A DNA stretch of 64,000 nt from Hyphomicrobiales bacterium (GTDB taxonomy: Bacteria; Pseudomonadota; Alphaproteobacteria; Rhizobiales; OSC116): the NCBI GenBank assembly GCA_002401855.1, contig NVUH01000003.1:124001-188000 (forward strand), in the 5' to 3' direction. This document shows, one piece after another, positions 1-8,696 of this stretch. Position 1 is the stretch's first letter. Each line of letters starts with the position of its first letter. Position numbers and translations under genes: made by a program. The notes beneath the pieces are model-generated. The model worked only from the letters and a program-made list of their open reading frames with translations, did not search any database and had not been told where the DNA came from.

Positions 1-69
1 TTTTATCATGGTCAATTTGATTTTAGAAAAATAGACTTAATAATAGCTTGCTTAAGAATCTAGGAATAA

Positions 70-108
70 CCCATTGATGCTATTCAATTTTTGAATAGCA
101 TCAATGGG
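70..108. repeat. Perfect 18-bp inverted repeat with 3-nt loop
   Basis: The left arm 70-87 (cccattgatgctattcaa) is the exact reverse complement of 91-108, separated by ttt. No T tract follows on either strand, so a simple intrinsic terminator is doubtful. It lies just upstream of the TRAP permease gene and could be an operator, an mRNA leader hairpin or a bidirectional transcription barrier. Confidence 0.85.
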
Positions 109-177
109 AATTGAATTATTTTTCGAATTAATTTTGTGTTAGTGATTCGAGATGTAATTTTCAGCATATGGGCCCAA

Positions 178-2097
178 ATGATTATGACGGATATACAAGT
201 TAATAAAATTTCTTCAAAAGTAGCTTCATTTTTAGCTGTTGTCATGACCATAGCTTGCATATTGTGGAATATTGATGCGCCAACGCGCGTTGGTTATGCG
301 ATATTAACCGAGCAATATATGGCATTTCAACTTGGTCTGGCCATCGCCATTGTGTTTTTACTTTCGGGTTTTACCGAAAAACAAACGAAAACCGCTAATA
401 TTTTAGGCATGTGCTTGGCCGCTTTTGGCTTGGCTGTGTTGCTTTATGCGGCGGTATTTTACCCCGTTTTGTTAAGAGAGCAGGCATATAGGCCACCGAT
501 TTTAACGCTTATTGGCGGTGTTGTGGTGGTTTTTGTTTTGGAAGGTGTGCGCCGCAAAGCGGGCTTGGCATTATTTTTCATCGTTTCGGTGTTTTTTATC
601 TATGCTTTATTTGCCGACAAAATACCGGGTCCGTTGATTGGGCGTGAAATGAGCCCCGTGAAATTGGTGCAATATGTTGGGTTTGACCCGAGCGCGGTAT
701 TTTCAACACCATTGGCAGTTGGCACGATCATTGTGCTGCTGTTTGTGTTTTTCGGCCAATTGCTATTTGCCGCGGGTGGTGGTGCATTTTTTACCGATTT
801 GGCCATGGCAGCAACTGGCAAAAGCCGTGGTGGTAGCGCCAAAATATCGGTGGTGGCATCGGCGTTATTTGGCTCCATTTCGGGAAGTGCCGTCTCTAAC
901 GTTGTGACCACGGGGGTTATCACCATTCCTTTGATGCGGCGTGGTGGATATTCTAAACAAGATGCGGGTGCGATTGAAGCCATTGCTTCGACAGGTGGAC
1001 AATTAACCCCGCCCATTATGGGGGCGGCGGCTTTTCTGATGGCCGAATTCTTGGATATATCTTATATGACTGTGGCCGCGGCTGCAGTCATTCCTGCCGC
1101 ATTATATTATGTGAGTATTTTCTTGCAGGTCGATTTGATTGCCGGAAGGGATGAAGTTCAGATTGTTGATGATGACATCCCCAATATGAAGCAAGTGTTG
1201 AAGGAGGGCTGGCATTTTATTCTGCCGTTTGTGGTGTTGCTTACCAGTTTATTTTGGTGGCGGTTAGACCCTGCGGACAGTGCGCTTATGGCGAGTATTG
1301 CCATCATTATCGTTGGGTTTTCGCGCCGTTATGGGCAAGACTATTTAACCTTGCAAAAATTGCTCAACGTGTTCATTTCGACTGGTAAATCAATGGTTGA
1401 CTTGATTCTAATCGTCGCGGCGGCGGGGTTTGTGATTGGCATTTTAAATGTCACTGGCCTTGGTTTTGCGTTGACTTTATTATTAGTTGATTCGATTGGT
1501 AATAATCTGTTTCTAATTCTGCTGGTTTCGGCTTTTATTTGTATTTTGCTCGGCATGGGCATGCCAACATCTGGCGTGTATGTTTTACTCGCGGCGTTGG
1601 TCGCGCCGTCTATTGTTGAGGCGGGGGTGTCGCCCATTGCAGCGCATATGTTTATTTTATATTTTGGTATGATGTCAATGATCACGCCGCCCATCGCATT
1701 GGCTGCCTTCGCAGCGGCGGCCATCACCAAATCTAACCCTTTGCACACGGGGTTGGCCGCTATGCGTATTGGCTGGGCGGCTTATATCATTCCATTTGTA
1801 TTTGTATGCACGCCCGCCTTATTGATGGATGGCACATGGGGGCAAATTATTTTGGCACTTGTCACTGCGATTGGCGGCATATTTGCTGTATCCGCAGCGA
1901 TTGTTGGTTTTATGAGTAAAAAACTCAGCCTGCCGATAAGAGGTTTGTTTTTGTTGTTGGGCATTTGTAGCTTGCCCATCGCTCTGGCGCCAATTGCATG
2001 GGTATATGTTAATATTGTGTGCTGCGTAATAACCGCATTGCTTACGCTTTATCTGAGTAAGTTTTACAAAGAAGGCCTCACCAAAGAGGTGGTATAA
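178..2097 (+). CDS. TRAP transporter fused permease (4TM/12TM, TAXI type)
   Basis: Integral membrane protein of about 640 residues, the size of fused DctQ-DctM permeases that work with TAXI binding proteins to import carboxylates using an ion gradient. The chain is almost continuously hydrophobic. It has the Gly/Ser/Thr-rich signatures of the large subunit, for example GSISGSAVSNVVTTG and GGQLTPPIMGAAAFLMAEF, and later GMGMPTSGVYVLLAAL and MITPPIALAAFAAA. The N-terminal third carries the small-subunit helices. The TAXI binding-protein gene follows 16 bases downstream, so the two form one operon. The start is uncertain: the frame is open back to a GTG at 136, and ATG 178 or 184 are alternatives, none with a clear ribosome binding site. 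The substrate is unknown. Confidence 0.93.
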   Translation: MIMTDIQVNKISSKVASFLAVVMTIACILWNIDAPTRVGYAILTEQYMAFQLGLAIAIVFLLSGFTEKQTKTANILGMCLAAFGLAVLLYAAVFYPVLLREQAYRPPILTLIGGVVVVFVLEGVRRKAGLALFFIVSVFFIYALFADKIPGPLIGREMSPVKLVQYVGFDPSAVFSTPLAVGTIIVLLFVFFGQLLFAAGGGAFFTDLAMAATGKSRGGSAKISVVASALFGSISGSAVSNVVTTGVITIPLMRRGGYSKQDAGAIEAIASTGGQLTPPIMGAAAFLMAEFLDISYMTVAAAAVIPAALYYVSIFLQVDLIAGRDEVQIVDDDIPNMKQVLKEGWHFILPFVVLLTSLFWWRLDPADSALMASIAIIIVGFSRRYGQDYLTLQKLLNVFISTGKSMVDLILIVAAAGFVIGILNVTGLGFALTLLLVDSIGNNLFLILLVSAFICILLGMGMPTSGVYVLLAALVAPSIVEAGVSPIAAHMFILYFGMMSMITPPIALAAFAAAAITKSNPLHTGLAAMRIGWAAYIIPFVFVCTPALLMDGTWGQIILALVTAIGGIFAVSAAIVGFMSKKLSLPIRGLFLLLGICSLPIALAPIAWVYVNIVCCVITALLTLYLSKFYKEGLTKEVV

Positions 2098-2113
2098 TAT
2101 AGGGAGAATTTAG

Positions 2114-3103
2114 ATGAAAAATATTGGAAAAAGAATGGCCATGGCGTTAACCGCCAGTGTCTTTTTGACCAGCAGTGTGATGGCTGCAGGGGTTGTTGGC
2201 ATTGCTTCGGGGCAACCCGGTAGCCTTGGGCACAATACGGGCCAAGCCGTAGCAAAAATTGCTAACCAAGAGGCCGGCATTATTGCCAGAACTCAGCCTT
2301 TATCTGGCACTGCAGCTTATTTGCCGTTAATCAATAATGGTGAAATTGAATTTGGCTTTGCCAATTCGGTTGAGGCAGAATTTGCATTTAGCGGCACGGG
2401 TAACTTTGAAGGCAAAGCCAATCCTAACCTACGTGTCGTGGGTGTTATGTTCCCACTCAGAACTGGCCTTATGGTCGCTGCGGATAGTGGCATTAAAACA
2501 ATTTCTGATTTAAAAGCCAATGCCGAGGGGATTAGAATTGCATCTGAATACACTTCATCTACCATCATTCCTTATTACATTATGGGTGCGTTAGCCAATG
2601 GCGATATGACTTATGATGATTTTGACAAAATACCCGTTTCGAATTTTGTAAAAGGTATTTTTGCTTTGGGCGATGGGCTTGTTGATTTGACGCTGATCAG
2701 CTTAAACTCTGGCGCGGGCAAAAAAGTCAACGCTCAGTTGCAAAATCATGGTGGTATAAAATATGTTTCGTTAGATCTATCTGATGAAGCTGTGGCGCGG
2801 TTTAAAAAGCTAATGCCATCAGGTGACATCATCACCATTAAAGCTAACGAGAATATACCGGGCATGTCTGAAGATGCAAACTTGGTTGAAATCCCATGGT
2901 TATTGCTAACCAATAAAGACGTCTCGGATGAGTTGGTTTACAATATGACCAAAGTGATTGCTGAAAACAAAGAAAAACTTGGCGCAAGCTTTGGTGCTTT
3001 TAAACGTGCAGCTTTGGCCAAAATGGCACCTTCAACAATTGTTGAATATCACCCCGGTGCATTGAAATATTATGCTGAGGCTGGAATTGAAGTCGGCAAA
3101 TAA
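2114..3103 (+). CDS. TAXI family TRAP solute-binding protein
   Basis: Periplasmic receptor of 329 residues for the TRAP permease immediately upstream. A signal peptide (MKNIGKRMAMALTASVFLTS, cleavage near VMA-AG) is followed by the TAXI fold with IASGQPGSLGHNTGQAVAKI and a central NNGEIEFGFANSVEAEFAF segment. A good ribosome site (agggag) precedes the ATG by about 7 bases. A hairpin with a T run follows the stop, so the TRAP operon ends here. The family usually binds glutamate or other carboxylates; the ligand of this protein cannot be deduced. Confidence 0.93.
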   Translation: MKNIGKRMAMALTASVFLTSSVMAAGVVGIASGQPGSLGHNTGQAVAKIANQEAGIIARTQPLSGTAAYLPLINNGEIEFGFANSVEAEFAFSGTGNFEGKANPNLRVVGVMFPLRTGLMVAADSGIKTISDLKANAEGIRIASEYTSSTIIPYYIMGALANGDMTYDDFDKIPVSNFVKGIFALGDGLVDLTLISLNSGAGKKVNAQLQNHGGIKYVSLDLSDEAVARFKKLMPSGDIITIKANENIPGMSEDANLVEIPWLLLTNKDVSDELVYNMTKVIAENKEKLGASFGAFKRAALAKMAPSTIVEYHPGALKYYAEAGIEVGK

Positions 3104-3128
3104 GCAGTGTTATTTTTACAATAGTGAG

Positions 3129-3165
3129 CAAAGCCCTGGGATTTTTTCTGGGGCTTTGTTTTTTG
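3129..3165 (+). terminator. Intrinsic terminator after TRAP operon
   Basis: The stem caaagccct/ggggctttg (one G-T pair, 12-nt loop) is followed by a T run broken only after seven bases. It lies between the convergent TAXI and LacI genes. Confidence 0.8.
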
Positions 3166-3171
3166 GCGGGC

Positions 3172-4179
3172 TTAAGATGATTCGCGGATGACTAAATTTG
3201 GCTCAATCAAGGTGATGGTTGTGTCGCCACTCATATTGTCGGATTCTATGCACGATATAATGCGCTCGACAGCGTGTATGCTCACATCTTCCGAATCGTA
3301 ATTTATGGTGGTCAGTGGGGTGGAGCAGAATTCGGCGGCTTCGGTATTGTCAAAGCCAACAATGGCCACATCTTGTGGAATGCGCAAATCGTTTTCGCGG
3401 CACCAACGCGCAGCGCCAATGGCCAGCGAATCGGTCGAGGCGAATATGGCGGTCGGGCGCGGGGTCAATGCCCAGGCTTTTTGCATGGCGGCAAAGCCGT
3501 GTATGGCGCCATGACCTTCGGGGTCGACAATTTGAAGGGCGCTGCTTGGCAAGCCAGCATCTTCAGCCGCAGCAAAAGAACCGTCATATTTATCGCTATT
3601 GCCTAAATCCTTGGCGCCATCAAGTATGGTGATCTGTTTATGGCCTTGTTCAATTAAATGGCTCACCGCTATGTGCGCGCCCTTTATATCGTCAATAGCC
3701 ACCACATCTAAGCCAGCATCGGGGATGTCAGACAGCATTAAGATGGGATAGCCCGACTTTGCGATGTTCTGAATGTGTGAAATTTCATTGCGGTTGGTCG
3801 GGTAAATGAGGATGCCATCAACCTGAGAGGATTGCAAGTGATTGAGCGCGCGTTTTTCGTTGGCCAATTCATTGTCACTTGACGCAAACATCACGCCATA
3901 GCCTGCCTTAGCTAAGTCTAACTCTATAGATCTGGCGGTTTTGGTGATGGTCGGGTTCATAATGTCGGTTAACACCAGCCCGACCATTTTTGTTGATTGC
4001 AAGATGAGCGACCGCGCCAATTGATTGGGCACATAATTTTGCCGCTCAGCTTCTTTTAATATGAGATCTCGGGTTTTTAGGGGCAATCTTGAGCTACCAC
4101 GCAGCACAAGTGAAACGGTGTTGACAGAATAACCTGTCGCTTCAGCTACGTCTTTCAGTCTGACGCGTATTCTGCCCAT
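3172..4179 (-). CDS. LacI family transcriptional regulator
   Basis: 335-residue repressor. The N-terminal helix-turn-helix is LKDVAEATGYSVNTVSLVLR (from about residue 8), followed by a hinge with VPNQLARSL and a periplasmic-binding-like sensor domain (MVGLVLTDIMNPTITKTARS; later IVGFDNTEAAEFCSTPLTTI). A ribosome site aaggaga sits 8 bases before the ATG. It is transcribed away from the TRAP operon, head to tail after a VOC gene and an aldo/keto reductase gene. That trio is divergent from a sugar ABC operon that has LacI-type operator-like sequences in its promoter region, so this protein is the likely sugar-responsive repressor of both (inference). Confidence 0.93.
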   Translation of the reverse strand: MGRIRVRLKDVAEATGYSVNTVSLVLRGSSRLPLKTRDLILKEAERQNYVPNQLARSLILQSTKMVGLVLTDIMNPTITKTARSIELDLAKAGYGVMFASSDNELANEKRALNHLQSSQVDGILIYPTNRNEISHIQNIAKSGYPILMLSDIPDAGLDVVAIDDIKGAHIAVSHLIEQGHKQITILDGAKDLGNSDKYDGSFAAAEDAGLPSSALQIVDPEGHGAIHGFAAMQKAWALTPRPTAIFASTDSLAIGAARWCRENDLRIPQDVAIVGFDNTEAAEFCSTPLTTINYDSEDVSIHAVERIISCIESDNMSGDTTITLIEPNLVIRESS

Positions 4180-4226
4180 ATGGATGTCTCCTTACCCTAG
4201 TCTCTGCATATATGATTCGGTTTCAC

Positions 4227-4652
4227 TCACCAATCGGCAATCCGATCGCCACCCACAAATTGTGCGCTTTTGTCTGTATATTCAAACAGCTCAATCTTTA
4301 CACCATTTGGATCTTTAATCCAAGCTTGATATGTATCGTCGCAAGCTTTCTTAATGGCGGTGACATCTATACTTTGGGCTTTGATATGAGCAACTGCATC
4401 TTCCAAATTCTCAACTTCAAGGCAAAGATGGTTGATGATATTTTTGTCATCATAAGCCGCGCTGCCATTTTGAAACACTTCAACATGGGTGCGGCCGCCT
4501 GCATCTAAATAGAAGCCAAAAATTTTGCCATCACGCAAAAAATTAAATACTGGCTCCATACCAAGTACATTTTTATAGAAGGCTTTGGTTTCGTCAATAT
4601 CATGCGCGAAAATACAAACATGGGCGACTTGTTTAACTTTAATTTGTGTCAT
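4227..4652 (-). CDS. VOC family (glyoxalase/dioxygenase fold) protein
   Basis: 141 residues in one vicinal-oxygen-chelate module. It opens with VKQVAHVCIFAHDIDETKAFYKNVLGM, has HVEVFQNG and INHLCLEVENLEDAVAHI in the middle, and ends WIKDPNGVKIELFEYTD, the usual metal-ligand positions (His near 11, His and Glu later). Its place between the LacI gene and an aldo/keto reductase, opposite a sugar transporter, suggests a role in carbohydrate or aldehyde metabolism. The family covers lyases, isomerases and dioxygenases, so the reaction is not assignable. Confidence 0.85.
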   Translation of the reverse strand: MTQIKVKQVAHVCIFAHDIDETKAFYKNVLGMEPVFNFLRDGKIFGFYLDAGGRTHVEVFQNGSAAYDDKNIINHLCLEVENLEDAVAHIKAQSIDVTAIKKACDDTYQAWIKDPNGVKIELFEYTDKSAQFVGGDRIADW

Positions 4653-4694
4653 TTTATATCCATATTTATTGGTTGTAACTGTTTTTAACTGCGG

Positions 4695-5498
4695 TTAATC
4701 CCATGTTGGGCCCCATTCGGGGTCGACTATGCGTTGGCCACGATCGAGCGCGTCTATCTCGCTCATATTATCGGTGGTTAGGGTGATGTTGGTGCTGGCC
4801 AAATTGGTCTTTTGACGCTCTGCATTGGCCGATTTGGGGATGACAATATAGCCTTGTTGTAGCAAATATGCCAAGGCTACTTGCGACGGGTCGCAACTAT
4901 GTTGTTGGGCAATTTTTATGATGACAGGGTCTTTAAGTACGGCACCGACTGCCATTGGCATGTAGCAAGTGACAGCCACATCAACATCTTTGCAATATTG
5001 AGCTAAAATTCGATTCTGTAAGTAGGCATGACACTCGAATTGATTTGTTGATAACCTTTTAATGCCAATTTCTTTATCAACCTCATCCAAATGTCTGCGG
5101 GTGAAATTGGACACACCAATAAGATCGGTTAGTCCTTCGTCCTGAGCCTGTGCTAACTCACCTATATAGTCGCTTATCGGCACTTTATCATAGTGAGCAG
5201 GCCAATGAATAAGTGTGAGGTTAACCCTATTTGTGCCTAGATTCACCAAACTATCCCTAAGGCTTTGTTTTAGAGTTGAAAAATTTTCAGGAGTGATCTT
5301 TGTGGTAATGAATAACTGATCACGTGCCAATCCACAATCGCGAACAGCAAAACCTACTTGTTTTTCAGTGTCATAGGTCTGGGCAGTGTCGATATGTCGG
5401 TAGCCATTTTTAATGGCCGTAATGATCGCTTGTGTGCCTTTATCACCAGTTAATCCATAGGTACCTAAACCAACTTTGGGTATGTTATTATTTTTCAT
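4695..5498 (-). CDS. Aldo/keto reductase
   Basis: NADPH-dependent oxidoreductase of 267 residues with a TIM-barrel fold. It shows GLGTYGLTGDKGTQAI at the N-terminus, GYRHIDTAQTYDTEKQVG (catalytic Asp and Tyr), the LTLIHWPAHY strand with catalytic His, GVSNFT, and IPKSANAERQKTNL for NADP binding. The frame is also open to a TTG at 5504, but ATG at 5498 is the better start. The only strong Shine-Dalgarno (aaggaggg) is about 27 bases away, with an operator-like palindrome between. With the LacI gene and the divergent sugar transporter it probably reduces or oxidises a sugar-derived carbonyl; the exact substrate is unknown. Confidence 0.9.
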   Translation of the reverse strand: MKNNNIPKVGLGTYGLTGDKGTQAIITAIKNGYRHIDTAQTYDTEKQVGFAVRDCGLARDQLFITTKITPENFSTLKQSLRDSLVNLGTNRVNLTLIHWPAHYDKVPISDYIGELAQAQDEGLTDLIGVSNFTRRHLDEVDKEIGIKRLSTNQFECHAYLQNRILAQYCKDVDVAVTCYMPMAVGAVLKDPVIIKIAQQHSCDPSQVALAYLLQQGYIVIPKSANAERQKTNLASTNITLTTDNMSEIDALDRGQRIVDPEWGPTWD

Positions 5499-5506
5499 TT
5501 TCAATA

Positions 5507-5520
5507 TGTTAGCGCTATGT
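5507..5520. promoter_or_regulatory. LacI-type operator-like palindrome
   Basis: TGTTAGCGCTATGT has the central CG and half-site of LacI-family operators (11 of 14 positions match the perfect palindrome TGTTAGCGCTAACA). It lies between the aldo/keto reductase start and its distant Shine-Dalgarno. Likely target of the LacI protein encoded nearby. Confidence 0.45.
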
Positions 5521-5602
5521 TTGCGCCCTCCTTGGCCTCAGATTTAATGGTTTAAAATGCTAGATTTAAACCAAAAACCTCATGTGAATAAAAATATGTG
5601 TA

Positions 5603-5632
5603 TTGACACACCTGCAAAACTGAATATATATT
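5603..5632 (+). promoter_or_regulatory. Putative sigma70 promoter of sugar ABC operon
   Basis: TTGACA at 5603-5608, an 18-bp spacer and TATATT at 5627-5632. It is the best promoter match in the divergent region and lies about 110 bp before the first permease start. Confidence 0.5.
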
Positions 5633-5642
5633 AACGATAACA
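5629..5642. promoter_or_regulatory. Second LacI/cre-like operator over the -10
   Basis: TATTAACGATAACA matches 10 of 12 defined positions of the LacI/CcpA-type consensus TGWAANCGNTNWCA and overlaps the predicted -10 box, a good place for repression. Confidence 0.4.
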
Positions 5643-5744
5643 CTGTGCGCAAGCAAAATATTTTTCTTGACTTTCAAATAGTTTGTTTAATGGAATTTTT
5701 TTGCTTGATATAGTGTTTTGAGCATTGTTACTGAGGGAAAATAT

Positions 5745-6641
5745 ATGGCAATTCGATATAGTTGGATGTCACCGCGTTTGGCACTTATACCTGCTATGGT
5801 GATCACAGCAGTGGCTTTTGTCGGCGCTATTGGTTGGACAATTTACATATCATTTACCAAATCTCGGCGGTTTCCGAATTATGATATTTATTGGGAAAAT
5901 TTTTGGCGGCAATATAAGCGCTTGTTTAACGACCCGAATTGGGAAACCTCGATCAATAATTTAATATTTATGACGATTGGCAGTGCCTTGGCCATTCTGT
6001 TTGGTTTTATTCTTGCTGTATTGGTCAATAAAGAAAAAACTGGCGAGGGTGTTTTTAGAACCATTTATTTATACCCGTTGGCAGTATCTTTCATTGTGGC
6101 AGGTATTGTATGGCGTTGGATGTTTAACCCAGTGTTAGGCATTGAGAATTTTTTAATTGAGCTTGGCTTTGAAAATGCCTCATTCAACTGGTTGGCACAT
6201 AAAGACACCGCCATGTGGGGCGTGATCATCGCCATCGTCTGGCATGGAATGGGCTTTTATTTGGCGCTGATGCTGGCTGGCTTAAAATCTATCAATGACG
6301 AGATATGGAATGCGGCCAAGTTGGATGGAATTAGCCCATGGAAGTTTTATACCGAGATTGTCATCCCTATGCTGAAATTCACCTTCTTAACCTGTGCGAT
6401 TTTGCTGTCGCTAGGTGTGGTGAAAACTTATGACATTGTGCTTGCAATGACCGGTGGCGGCCCTGGTACATCATCTTGGACACCCGCTTATTTTGTGGTC
6501 AATGCCTATGCCACCCGCGGCAATATGGGCTATGCGTCATCAGCCGCATTTATGATGTTGTTGATTACTTTTGCAATTTTCTTGCCGCTGGTGTTGCTAA
6601 CCCGTTGGCAAACCAAGCGTAAAGAAAAGGAGGCCGTGTGA
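5745..6641 (+). CDS. Sugar ABC transporter permease (CUT1, MalF-like)
   Basis: First gene of a four-gene sugar uptake operon. The 298-residue inner-membrane protein has about six helices and the EAA loop that docks on the ATPase (IWNAAKLDGISPWKFYTEIVIPML). ATG 5745 is preceded by gaggga at a good distance; the open frame back to a TTG at 5718 is ignored. The next gene overlaps the stop by one base. Binding-protein type suggests glucose/mannose-like monosaccharides. Confidence 0.93.
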   Translation: MAIRYSWMSPRLALIPAMVITAVAFVGAIGWTIYISFTKSRRFPNYDIYWENFWRQYKRLFNDPNWETSINNLIFMTIGSALAILFGFILAVLVNKEKTGEGVFRTIYLYPLAVSFIVAGIVWRWMFNPVLGIENFLIELGFENASFNWLAHKDTAMWGVIIAIVWHGMGFYLALMLAGLKSINDEIWNAAKLDGISPWKFYTEIVIPMLKFTFLTCAILLSLGVVKTYDIVLAMTGGGPGTSSWTPAYFVVNAYATRGNMGYASSAAFMMLLITFAIFLPLVLLTRWQTKRKEKEAV

Positions 6642-7546
6642 TGGCGAATATCGATATTTCTGAACGCGAATTTAAACACTATCCACCCAAGAAGAAAAAA
6701 ATAAAAGGTTCATCAATCATCACCTTTATATTTTTGGCAATGATTGCCCTTGCGGTGTTGGTGCCATTATATGTGATCATTGTGACTTCATTTAAGACCT
6801 TAGACCAAATCACCTTGGGTAGAATTTTTGATTTGCCCACGACTTGGACTTTTGAGGGGTGGAATAAGGCATGGTCTGAAGTTTGTTCGGGCATGACTTG
6901 TAATGGAGTGAAAGCAGGCTTTTTCACGTCGATTAAAATTTTAATTCCGAGCATTGCTATCTCGGTCGGTTTGGCCTCAATCACTGGTTATGCTTTGGCA
7001 TTGTGGAAGATTAAATGGGCGGGTAGTTTTTTATTCGTATTGTTTATCTGTGCCTTTGTGCCGTTCCAAGTGATTATGATTCCATTGGTCTTGATAACCG
7101 CTAAACTTGGTATTTACGGGACTTTCTGGGCTGTGGCAATTGTGCATGGCGTGCTTTCGATGCCATTTCTAACGCTTATTTTCCGTAATTTTTACAAGGA
7201 CATTCCGCCAGAGTTAATCAACGCTGCGTTGATGGATTCGGGGAGTTTCTGGCGGATATTTGGTGAGATTGTTTTGCCGATGTCGGGCAATATCATCATT
7301 GTTGTGTTGATTTTGGTGATTACGGGTGTTTGGAATGACTTTTTAATTGGCCTTACATTTGGCGGTTTCGGTGCGCAACCGATGACAGTTATTTTGGCCA
7401 ATACGGTGATTACGGGTACGGGAGCGGTGCGCTATAATGTGGATATGGCCGCGGCGTTATTGACCGCTTTGCCACCATTAATAGTGTATTTTGCACTTGG
7501 TAAGTTTTTTGTACAGGGCATTAGTGCCGGCGCGATTAAAGGATAA
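6641..7546 (+). CDS. Sugar ABC transporter permease (CUT1, MalG-like)
   Basis: 301-residue partner permease. It has a cytoplasmic N-terminal tail rich in Lys (HYPPKKKKIKGSS), six predicted helices and the EAA loop (ELINAALMDSGSFWRIFGEIVLPM). The ATG shares its A with the TGA of the upstream permease, and aaaggagg lies inside the end of that gene, so the two are translationally coupled. The C-terminus LGKFFVQGISAGAIKG is the standard CUT1 ending. Confidence 0.93.
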   Translation: MANIDISEREFKHYPPKKKKIKGSSIITFIFLAMIALAVLVPLYVIIVTSFKTLDQITLGRIFDLPTTWTFEGWNKAWSEVCSGMTCNGVKAGFFTSIKILIPSIAISVGLASITGYALALWKIKWAGSFLFVLFICAFVPFQVIMIPLVLITAKLGIYGTFWAVAIVHGVLSMPFLTLIFRNFYKDIPPELINAALMDSGSFWRIFGEIVLPMSGNIIIVVLILVITGVWNDFLIGLTFGGFGAQPMTVILANTVITGTGAVRYNVDMAAALLTALPPLIVYFALGKFFVQGISAGAIKG

Positions 7547-7549
7547 TTC

Positions 7550-8656
7550 ATGCCAGAGATTAGATTTAAAGACATTGTCAAACAATATGGATATGTAACC
7601 GTACTCGAAGATTTGAACCTAAAAGTTTCGGACGGTGAGTTTTTGGTTTTGCTTGGCCCTTCTGGCTGCGGTAAAACAACCTTGCTGAACATGTTGGCTG
7701 GTTTGGTTGAAGTGACGGCGGGTGAAATTACCATTGGTGGTAAAGATGTAACCGATCTTGACCCCAAAGACCGTGGTCTGGCCATGGTATTCCAATCATA
7801 TGCCCTGTACCCAACCAAAACCGTTGAAGGCAATTTGAAATTTGGTTTGGCAGCGCAAAAACTGCCCAAAGCCGAAATGATGAAACGGGTGAATTGGGCG
7901 GCCGATTTGCTGCAAATTCAACCTTTAATGAAACGTAAGCCTGCCGAGCTTTCTGGTGGTCAACGCCAGCGTGTGGCCATTGGCCGTGCTTTAGTTAAAA
8001 ATGTTGAAGTGTTTTTGTTTGATGAGCCATTGTCTAACTTGGATGCCAAGTTGCGTACAGAAATGCGGCTCGAAATTAAAAAGTTACATAATGAATTACA
8101 AAAGACCATTGTTTATGTGACCCATGACCAAGTTGAAGCCATGACCATGGCGACCAGCATTGCGATTATGAACCAAGGGGTGATACAACAATTTGGCAGC
8201 CCCGACGATGTCTATGAAAACCCTGCAAACCTATTTGTGGCTAAATTTATTGGCGCACCACCGATGAACATCATCGCTGCAACCGTCGCCATAAAAGGTA
8301 AAAAAATATTAGCGACCCATGCAGCCAGTGGGGTGAGTATGGATTTATCGAAGTATGATTTTGCTCATAAACCTGCCGATGGTGCCAAGGTTTATGTTGG
8401 TATGCGGCCTGAGCATTTTGCCATTGGCAGTGACATTGCAGGCAAAGAAGCAGCAAGCTTTGATTTACCAGTGCTATATGCCGAAAAACCCGGCAGCGAC
8501 GGCAACGCCTATTTAAATAGTGGCGATGAGCAGATTGCCGTGCGCATAGACTCGGCAATGGTCAAAGATTTACAAGGCGCAAATGCGAGCTTAAAAATTG
8601 CATTTCCGCATGATAAATTCAGTGTTTTCGACGCTCAAACAGAGAGTCGAATTTAA
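7550..8656 (+). CDS. Sugar ABC transporter ATPase (UgpC/MalK type)
   Basis: 368 residues. Walker A is GPSGCGKTT (near residue 37), Q-loop VFQSYALYPTKTV, signature LSGGQRQRVAIGRAL, Walker B VFLFDEPLSNLDAKLR and switch His in YVTHDQVEAM. The C-terminal TOBE/OB region (VYVGMRPEHFAIGS) is typical of CUT1 ATPases shared by sugar systems. It follows the second permease by 3 bases and precedes the binding-protein gene by about 40. Confidence 0.95.
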   Translation: MPEIRFKDIVKQYGYVTVLEDLNLKVSDGEFLVLLGPSGCGKTTLLNMLAGLVEVTAGEITIGGKDVTDLDPKDRGLAMVFQSYALYPTKTVEGNLKFGLAAQKLPKAEMMKRVNWAADLLQIQPLMKRKPAELSGGQRQRVAIGRALVKNVEVFLFDEPLSNLDAKLRTEMRLEIKKLHNELQKTIVYVTHDQVEAMTMATSIAIMNQGVIQQFGSPDDVYENPANLFVAKFIGAPPMNIIAATVAIKGKKILATHAASGVSMDLSKYDFAHKPADGAKVYVGMRPEHFAIGSDIAGKEAASFDLPVLYAEKPGSDGNAYLNSGDEQIAVRIDSAMVKDLQGANASLKIAFPHDKFSVFDAQTESRI

Positions 8657-8696
8657 AGAGGAAGTAGAAGAGTTTTTCAACTTAAAAGGGAGTATA

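Noticed and set aside
3274-3632. Long plus-strand frames opposite the LacI gene and similar overlapping frames elsewhere
   Set aside because: They are antisense shadows of clear family proteins, without ribosome sites or recognisable domains.
5667-5695. TTGACT followed by an AT-rich region as a second promoter of the sugar operon
   Set aside because: No acceptable -10 at 16-18 bp; the pair at 5603-5632 is much better.
5718-5744. TTG-started N-terminal extension of the first sugar permease
   Set aside because: ATG 5745 has a well-placed gaggga site and begins the normal family N-terminus.
8598-8696. 33-codon N-terminal extension of the sugar receptor overlapping the ATPase gene
   Set aside because: It would bury the signal peptide and overlap the upstream gene; ATG 8697 has its own ribosome site.
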